Origin: Theropithecus gelada
Taxonomy: Eukaryota; Chordata; Mammalia; Primates; Cercopithecidae
Assembly (NCBI RefSeq): GCF_003255815.1
Contig: NC_037670.1
Location: forward strand, 54,915,809-54,979,808
Length of the DNA stretch: 64,000 nt
Reading direction: 5' to 3'
How positions within the stretch are numbered: position 1 is the stretch's first letter; each line of letters opens with the position of its first letter. Under the pieces are notes generated by a model. The model made no database searches, was not told the origin of the DNA, and saw only the letters and a program-made list of their open reading frames with translations. The position numbers and the translations under genes are program-made. Shown here piece after piece: positions 57,646-64,000 of this stretch.

Positions 57646-57919
57646 GCAGCAGGACGGGCCACAGACAAAACCCCTCAGACATCGGGTTAAAGAAGGAAGA
57701 GGCTTTATTCAGAACCGAGCTCCCCCCATGCAGTTCCTGGCCTTTTTTAAGGGCTTACAACTCTAAAGGGTCTATGTGAAAAGCTTGTGATAGATTAAGC
57801 AAGCATGGGGTACGTGACCAGGTGGGGGTGGTGAGCAGGAACAATGCTTCTTGAAGAATGTTTTTCTATACTATGTCTGAAATCTATAGATAACACATGT
57901 GGTTAGAGTGGGGGTTAAT
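57646..57919 (-). mobile_element. LTR-like fragment, probably class I, minus orientation
   Basis: Non-L1 sequence with 'gaggctttattcagaaccg', whose minus strand gives a poly(A) signal 'aataaag', and 'ccttttttaagggcttacaa'. This resembles the R/U5 part of a class I retroviral LTR. Family not named. The right end runs into the Alu at 57920. Confidence 0.6.
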
Positions 57920-58199
57920 CTTTTTTTTTTTTTTTTTGAGATGGAGTCTCACTCTGTCACCCAGGCTGGAGTGCAATGGCATGATCTCGGCACACTGCAA
58001 CCTCTGCCTCCCAGGTTCAAGCGATTCTCCTGTCTCGGCCTAACCTAGTAGCTGGGATTAGAGACCCGTGTCATCACGCCCAGCTAACTTTTTGTATTTA
58101 AGTAGAGATGGGGTTTCACCATGTTGCCCAGGCTGGTCTTGAACTCCTGAGCTTAGACTGAGAATTCAAACTGCTTGGATTACAGATGTGAGTCACTGA
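57920..58199 (-). mobile_element. Alu (antisense), diverged
   Basis: Antisense Alu with T-run and 'gagatggagtctcactctgt'. The last third is degraded ('gcttagactgagaattcaaa') before 'ttacagatgtgagtcactg'. Confidence 0.9.
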
Positions 58200-59212
58200 A
58201 AGTCACTGTAATCCTAAATAGACATCTACAGAAATATATCTAAAAACAACGTAATATACATTATTCTCATAACCATGTGGCACATACTCAAATTCAAACA
58301 TCCCAAAATCATACCAACCACACACTCAGATGACAGACTGATAAAAATGTAATTCAATACAAAGATAACCACTTGAAACCATATAATTACATGGAAATTA
58401 AATAAGCTGCACCTGAATGACGTTTGGGTAAATAATGAAATTAAGGCAGAAATCAAAACGTTATTTGATACAAATGAGAACTAAATACAACATACTAGAA
58501 TCTCTGCAACACAGCTAAGGCAGTGTTAAGAGGAAAATTTATAGCACTAAATGCTCACATCAAAATGTTAAAAAGCCCTCAACAATCTAACATAATAAAA
58601 GAATGAGAAGCAAGAAAAAACCAACCCCTAAGCCAGCAGAAGGCAAGAAATTACCAAAACTAGATCTGTACTAAAGGAGATTTAGACATTAAAAAAAACT
58701 ATACCAAAAAAATTCAAGAAATCCACGAAGTAAATCTTTGAACAATTTAATAAGCTAGTAAACCACTAACTAGATTAATGAAGAAGGTTCAAATAAACAT
58801 AATTAGAAATGACAAAACGGACCTTATTACTGACCCCACTGAAATACAAATAACTATTGAAATCTACTATGAACATCTCTATGCACACAAACTAGAAAAT
58901 ATAAAAGAAACCAATAAATTTCTGAATATATCCTAACAAGACTGAACAACAACAAAAATTGAATCCCTGAATAGACCAATAACAAGCTCCAAAACTGAAT
59001 TACTAATAACTAGCCAAGCAACCAAGAAAACCCCAGGACCAGAGAGTTTCACAGCTGAATTTTACCAGAGTACAAAAAAGAGCTGCTACCATTTTTTCTA
59101 AAACTATTCCAAAAAATTGAGAAGGCACTCCTCCCCCAACATATTATATAAGAATAGCATCATTCTGATACCAAAACCTAGCAGAGCTAAAACAGAAAAA
59201 GAAAACTTCTGC

Positions 59213-59516
59213 CGGGCACGGTGCCTCACACCTGTAATTCCAGCACTTTGGGAGGCCAAGGCAGGTGGATCACAAGGTCAGGAGGTAGAGACTATCCTGG
59301 CTAACACAGTGAAACCCCATCTCTACTAAAAATACAAAAAAAATTGGCCGGGCATGGTGGCAGGTGCTTGTAGTCCCAGCTACTCGGGAGGCTGAGGCAG
59401 AAGAATGGTATGAACCCAGGAGGCGGAGGTTGCAGTGAGCCGAGATGGCACCACTGCACTCCAGCCTGGACGATGGAGCGAGACTCCGTCTCAAAAAAAA
59501 AAAAAAAAAAAAAAAA
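59213..59516 (+). mobile_element. Alu in the L1
   Basis: Plus-strand Alu 'gccgggcacggtgcctcaca' with a 22-base A-tail. L1 words 'aaagaaaacttc' before and 'aaagaaaacttc' after form its target-site duplication. Confidence 0.94.
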
Positions 59517-59940
59517 CCAGAAAGAAAAGAAAACTTCAGGCCAATATTCTTGATGACCACTGATGCAAAAATCTTCAACAAAATACTGGCAAATTGAATC
59601 CAGCAGCACATCAAAAAGCTAATCCACTATAATCAATCAGGCTTTATCCCTGAGATATGAGGTTGATTCAACATTCACAAATTAATAAATATGATTCATC
59701 ACATAAACAAAAATAAAGACAAAAACCACAAGAGTATCCCAGTAGATGCAGAAAAAGCTTTTAATAAAATTTAACATTCTCTTAGAAACCCTCAACAAAC
59801 TAGGCACTGAAGGTACATACTTCAAAATAATGAGTTATCTATGATAAACCCAGAGCCAACATAATGAATGGACATAAGCCAGAAGCATTCCTCCATTAAA
59901 ACTGGCACAAGACAAGAATGCCTTTCCTCACCACTCCTAT

Positions 59941-60193
59941 GCCAAGGCAGGCAGATCACGAGGTTAGGAGTTCAAGACCAGCCTGGCCAATATGGTGAAA
60001 CCCCATCTCTACTAACAATACAAAAACCATCCAGGTGTGGTAGCATGTCCCTGTAGTCCCAGACACACAGGAGGCTGAGGTGGGAAAATCGTGTGAACCC
60101 AGGAGGCACAGGTTGCAGTGAGCTGAGACCGTGCCACTGCATTCCAGCCTGGGTGACAGAGTGAGACTCCATCTCAAAAAAAAAAAAAAAAAA
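59941..60193 (+). mobile_element. 5'-truncated Alu in the L1
   Basis: Begins inside the element at 'gccaaggcaggcagatcac' and runs to a 17-base A-tail. The first 45 bases or so of a normal Alu are missing. Confidence 0.93.
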
Positions 60194-60568
60194 GTCCTGG
60201 ACAGAGCAATCAGGCAAGAGACAAAAATAAAAGGCATCTAATCAGGAAAAGAGGAAGTTAAACTATTCCTGTTTTCAGACAACATGATTCTATATCTAGA
60301 AAATTCTACAGTCTCAGAAGAAGCGCTCTTTAAACTGAAACAACTGCAGCAAAAGTTCAGGATACAAAACAAATGTACAGAAATCATTAGCATCCCTGTA
60401 CATCAACACCATCCAAGCCAAAAGCCAAAAGCCAAAAAAAAAAAAAAAAAAAATTCCCATTCACAATAGCCGCAAAAAGAATAAAGTATCTAGGAATACA
60501 GCTACACAGGGAGGTGAAAGATCACTACCACAAAGACTGCAAAACACTGCTTAAAGAAGTCAGAAATC

Positions 60569-60907
60569 GGCTGGGCACAATGGCTCATGTCTGTAATCCC
60601 AGCACTTTGGGAGGCCAAAGCAGGAAGATCACTTGAGGTCAGGAGTTCAAGACCAGCCTCGCCAACATGGCAAAATCCCATCTCTACTAAAAATACAAAA
60701 ATCAGCTGCATGTGGTGGTGGGCACCTGTAATCCCAGCTACTCTGGAGGCTGAGGCAGAAGAATCACTTGAACCTGGGAGGCAGAGATTGTAGTGGGCCA
60801 AGATCATACCACTGCACTCTGGCTTGGGAGACAAAGTGGAAATCCTTCTCAAAAAAAAAAAAAAAAAAAGAAAGAAAGAAAGAAAAGAAAAAGAAAAAGA
60901 AAAAAAA
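60569..60907 (+). mobile_element. Alu in the L1 with a long A/G tail
   Basis: Plus-strand Alu 'ggctgggcacaatggctcat'. The tail extends about 60 bp as A-runs and 'gaaagaaagaaa'. L1 'aaagaagtcagaaat' flanks both sides (duplication). Confidence 0.94.
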
Positions 60908-61453
60908 AAAGAAGTCAGAAATGACAAAAATAAAAAGTTATTTTGTACTCATGGATATAAAAGATTAACATCATTAAAATGGCCATACTGCCCAAAGAAA
61001 TGTACAGAGCTAATGTTATTGTTACCAAACTACCAAAAACATGCTCAACAACAACAAAAAACTAGTTAAAAATTCACATGGAACCAACAAAGAGCCCAAA
61101 TAGCCAAGGCACTTCTAAGCAAAAAGAACAAAGCTGGAGGCATTATCCAGTTTCAAACTATACTACAGAACTATAGTAATTAAAGCAGCATGGCACTAGT
61201 ACAAAAACAGACTCATAGGCCAATGCAACAGTATAGAGCCCAGAAATAATGCCACACATCTACAACCATCTGATCATCAACAAAGCTGACAAGGGGAATG
61301 TGGGAAGAATTCCCTATTTAATAAATAGTGCTGGAATAATTAGCTAACACTATGTAGAAAATTGAAACCAAATACCTTTATTACACCATGTACCAAAATC
61401 AACTCAAGATAAATTAAGGGCCTAAATGTGAAACTTAAAATTATAAAATACCC

Positions 61454-61733
61454 AGCCAGGCGCAGTGGCTCACGCCTGTAATCCCAGCACTTTGGGAGGC
61501 CGGGGTGGGTGGATCGCAAGGTCAGGAGATTGAGACCATCCTGACTAACACAGTGAAACCCTGTCTCTACTAAAAATACAAAAATTAGCAGGGCGTGGTG
61601 ACGTACACCTGTGGTCCCAGCTGCTGGGAAGGCTGAGGCAGGAGAATGGCATGAACCCGGGAGGAGGAGCTTGCAGTGAGCCGAGATCACACCACTGCAC
61701 TCCAGCCTGGGCGACAGAGCGAGACTCTGTCTC

Positions 61734-61750
<17 letters not shown>
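61454..61750 (+). mobile_element. Alu in the L1
   Basis: Plus-strand AluY-like copy 'agccaggcgcagtggctcac' with an A-tail leading into an (AT)n run. Confidence 0.94.

Positions 61751-61787
<37 letters not shown>
61751..61787. repeat. (AT)n microsatellite
   Basis: About 18 AT units immediately after the Alu A-tail, followed by L1 'acaccctggaagacaac'. Confidence 0.95.
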
Positions 61788-61790
<3 letters not shown>

Positions 61791-62509
61791 CCTGGAAGAC
61801 AACCTAGGAAATACCATTCTAGACATAGAAACTGGCAATGATTTTATGATGAAGATAAGAAAAACAATTGAAACAAAAGCAAAAATTGATAAATGGGACC
61901 TAATTAAAGAGCTAGTTCACAGCAGAGAAAACTATCAACAGTAAACAGTCAACCCACAAACCAAAAGAAAATATTTGCAAACTATGCTTTTGAAAAAGGT
62001 CTAATATCCAGCATCCATAAGGAACATAAATAAATTTATAAGAAAAAACAACCTTGTTAAAAAATAGGCAAAAGACATGAACAGATGCTTTTCAAAAAAG
62101 ACATACATGTGGCTAACAAGCATATAAAAAAATGCACATCACTAGTTATCAGAGAAATGCAGAGAAAAACTACCATGAGATACCATCTCACATCAGTCAG
62201 AATTGCTATTATTAAAGTCAAAAAATCACAGATGCTGGCAAGGTTGGAGAAGGGAATGGTTATACACTATTAGTGGGAGTATAAATTAGTTCAACCACTG
62301 TGAAAAGCAGTGTGATAATTTGTCACAAAACTAAAAAGAGAATTGCCATTTGACAAAGCAACCTCGTAATTGGATATATACCCAAAGTAATATATTTTAT
62401 CATAAAGACAATGCACATGCATGTTCACTGCAGCCCTATTCACAATAACAAAAACATGGAATCACCTGGTATGCCTATCAATGACAGACTGGATAAAGAA
62501 AATATAATA

Positions 62510-63108
62510 TGGTAGGGTATGTCGGCTCATGCCTGTTTGGGAGGCCAAGGGATGTGGATTGCCTGAGCTCAAAAGTTCGAGACCAGTCTGGGAAATGTGG
62601 AAAAACCCCATCTCTACAAAAAATACAAAATGAAAAATTAGGCCAGGTGCGGTGGCTCACGCCTGTAATCCCAGCACTTTGGGGGGCTGAGGCAGGCAGA
62701 TCATGAGGTCAGGAGTTCAAGATCAGCCTGGCCAACATGGTGAAATCCTGTCTCTACTAAAAATACAAAAATTAGCTGGGTGTCGTGTAGTGTGTCTGTA
62801 ATCCCAGCTACTCAGGAGGCTGAGGCACAAGAATCACTTGAACCCAGAAGGCGGAGGTTGCAGTAAGCCAAGATTGCGCCACTGCACTCCAGCCTGGCAA
62901 CAGAGGGAGGCTCTGTCTAAAAAGAAAGAAAGAAAAAAGAAAAATTAGCCAGGCATAACAGTGCATGCCTGTAGTCCCAAGTACCTGGGGGGCTGAGGTA
63001 GGAGGATTTCTTGAGCCCAGGAGGTTGAGGCTGCAGCGAGCCAAGATCACACCACTGCACTCCAACCTGGGGTACAGCATGAGACCCTGCCTCTAAAAAT
63101 AAATAAAA
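62510..63108 (+). mobile_element. Outer Alu in the L1, split by a second Alu
   Basis: The left part 62510-62640 ('ggtagggtatgtcggctcat' to 'aaaatgaaaaatta') continues at 62941 with 'gccaggcataacagtgcatg' and ends in 'aaaaataaataaaataaaag'. The left part has a deletion after 'catgcctg'. Confidence 0.9.
62641..62940 (+). mobile_element. Inner Alu nested in an Alu
   Basis: Plus-strand Alu 'ggccaggtgcggtggctcac' with an 'aaagaaagaaagaaaaaag' tail. The word 'gaaaaatta' occurs immediately before and after, so it inserted into the linker of the outer Alu. Confidence 0.93.
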
Positions 63109-63519
63109 TAAAAGACTTAATAAAAACAAAATATGGTACATAAACATCATGGAATACTGTGTGGCCATAAAAAAGACCAAGATTATTTTCTTTTGCAGCA
63201 ACATGGATAGAGCTGCAGACCACTATCTTTAGAAAATTAATGCAGAAACAGAAAACCAAATGCATTTTCTCATTTATAAGAGCTAAATAAGAAGAACACA
63301 TGGACACTAAGAGAGCAACAACAGACACTGAGGCCTACTTTAGGGTGGAGGATGAAAGGACAAAAAGGATCAAATCAATACCTGTTTAGCGCTATGCTTA
63401 GTACATCAGTGACAAACTAATCTGCACACCAAAACCCCGTGACACAATTTTACCTATATAATAATCTTGCATGTGTACCCCTGAATCAAAAATGAAAGTT
63501 AAAAGAAAAAAAAAAAAAA

Positions 63520-63840
63520 ATCAGCCAGGCATGGTGGCTCACACCTGTAATCCCAGAGCACTTTGGGAGGCCAAGGTGGGCAGATCACCTGAGGTCAGGA
63601 GTTCGAGACCAGCCTGGCCAACACGGTGAAACCCATCTCTACTAAAAACACAAAATTAGCCGGGTGTAGTGGTGCACGCCTGTAATCCCAGTTACTCGAG
63701 AGGCTGAGGCAGGAGAATCACTTGAACCCGGGAGGTGAAGGTTGCAGTGAGCTGAGATTGCACCATTGCACTCCAGCCTGGGCAAAAAGAGCAAAACTCC
63801 ATCTTAAAAAAAAAGACAATAAAAGAAAAAGAAAAAAAAA
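63520..63840 (+). mobile_element. Alu following the L1 tail
   Basis: Plus-strand Alu 'agccaggcatggtggctcac' inserted at the A-rich end of the L1. Its own tail is 'aaaaaaaagacaataaaaga' and a further A-run. Confidence 0.93.
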
Positions 63841-64000
63841 AAATCCATGGGTTGGGGAGAGTACAATGTAGGTGGAAGGACTGGTCTGTGCTACAGATAG
63901 TGGCCCCGGTAGGGCTGTCTCTGATTTGTGTCCATGCAGGTAGACGAGATTATGAACTGATGGTCCAGAATCCTAGGCTGGTGGAGAAAACAGGTTCGTA
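63841..64000. other. Last 160 bp, nothing recognised
   Basis: Non-repetitive sequence after the last Alu. Too short to judge. Confidence 0.6.

Larger units (their letters stand above)
57506..58312 (+). repeat. Duplicated L1 segment flanking an LTR-plus-Alu insert
   Basis: The 76-bp core from 'cctaaatagacat' through 'catgtggcacatact' (57502-57578) recurs at 58212-58288 with few mismatches. The phrase 'aaacatcccaaaatcatac' is also present in both (57627-57645 and 58295-58313). Between the copies lie non-L1 sequences. The second copy lacks about 50 bp. Confidence 0.88.
57400..63515 (+). mobile_element. L1 element (plus strand), ORF2 to 3' end, heavily interrupted
   Basis: Plus-strand L1 pieces at about 57400-57650, 58210-59212, 59517-59940, 60194-60568, 60908-61454, 61787-62509 and 63109-63515 follow ORF2 order. 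Recognisable parts include 'cctaacagacatc' (endonuclease region), 'ccaggaccagagagtttcac', 'cacataaacaaaaataaaga', 'ccagtagatgcagaaaaagc' (reverse transcriptase region), 'agcatccctgtacatcaaca' and the 3' end. L1 ORF2 encodes the endonuclease/reverse transcriptase that copies the element. Here stops, indels and at least seven insertions destroy it. The 5' part with ORF1 is missing. Confidence 0.93.

Overview
This is a gene-poor, repeat-dominated stretch of primate nuclear DNA. It has dozens of Alu elements, L1 fragments, endogenous retroviral pieces, a THE1/MST-type LTR and a processed pseudogene. I found no intact protein-coding gene, tRNA or rRNA. Several young Alus (27238-27537, 42317-42616, 51524-51831) carry the 'gctcaagcctgtaat', 'ctagccgggcgaggtgg' or 'gatccggccactgc' sequence states that I associate with Old World monkey AluYR-type subfamilies, and they have near-perfect target-site duplications. 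My best guess is therefore a cercopithecid monkey (macaque, baboon or similar) rather than human or ape. This is inference from memory, not a database result.

Positions 1 to about 47,975 are one large, old satellite-like domain with two kinds of sequence. 'A' arrays are tandem units of about 75-76 bp, of the type gtcacatcacctaggtg / ctgggcccagcaatat / gtcacaatgccccctgtgg / gcagggcccaggcagga. I estimate by eye roughly 300 copies. 'B' blocks (about 1.0-1.3 kb when complete) recur about every 2-4 kb and share one fixed order of landmark phrases. B is itself made of very diverged monomers of about 36-38 bp, and the A unit looks like a dimer of the same monomer. The domain therefore has a nested plan: 37-bp monomer, 75-bp dimer, and a multi-kilobase A+B higher-order repeat. 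One 1.7-kb segment (11,765-13,472) is inverted, with a short hairpin at its left junction. Several B blocks are truncated, some at recurring places.

The satellite has been interrupted by a THE1-type LTR (5.59 kb), a minus-strand L1 (19.7-21.1 kb), a rearranged class I endogenous retrovirus (23.95-30.03 kb; LTR and integrase on the minus strand but a gag remnant on the plus strand), two other LTR-like pieces (35.7 and 38.06 kb), many Alus, and a 5'-truncated DTD1 processed pseudogene (45.06-46.2 kb). All of these are decayed.

From about 47,975 to 64,000 the satellite ends and ordinary intergenic sequence follows. It contains a purine-pyrimidine microsatellite (48.6-48.8 kb), an L1 3' end (49.4-50.1 kb), a 60-bp stray copy of satellite B sequence (50.25 kb), a second degenerate minisatellite of about 32 bp (50.6-52.0 kb), MIR-like remnants, Alus, and a heavily interrupted plus-strand L1 (57.4-63.5 kb). 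The genes here do not work together, because none is intact. The interest lies in how the satellite is built and rearranged.
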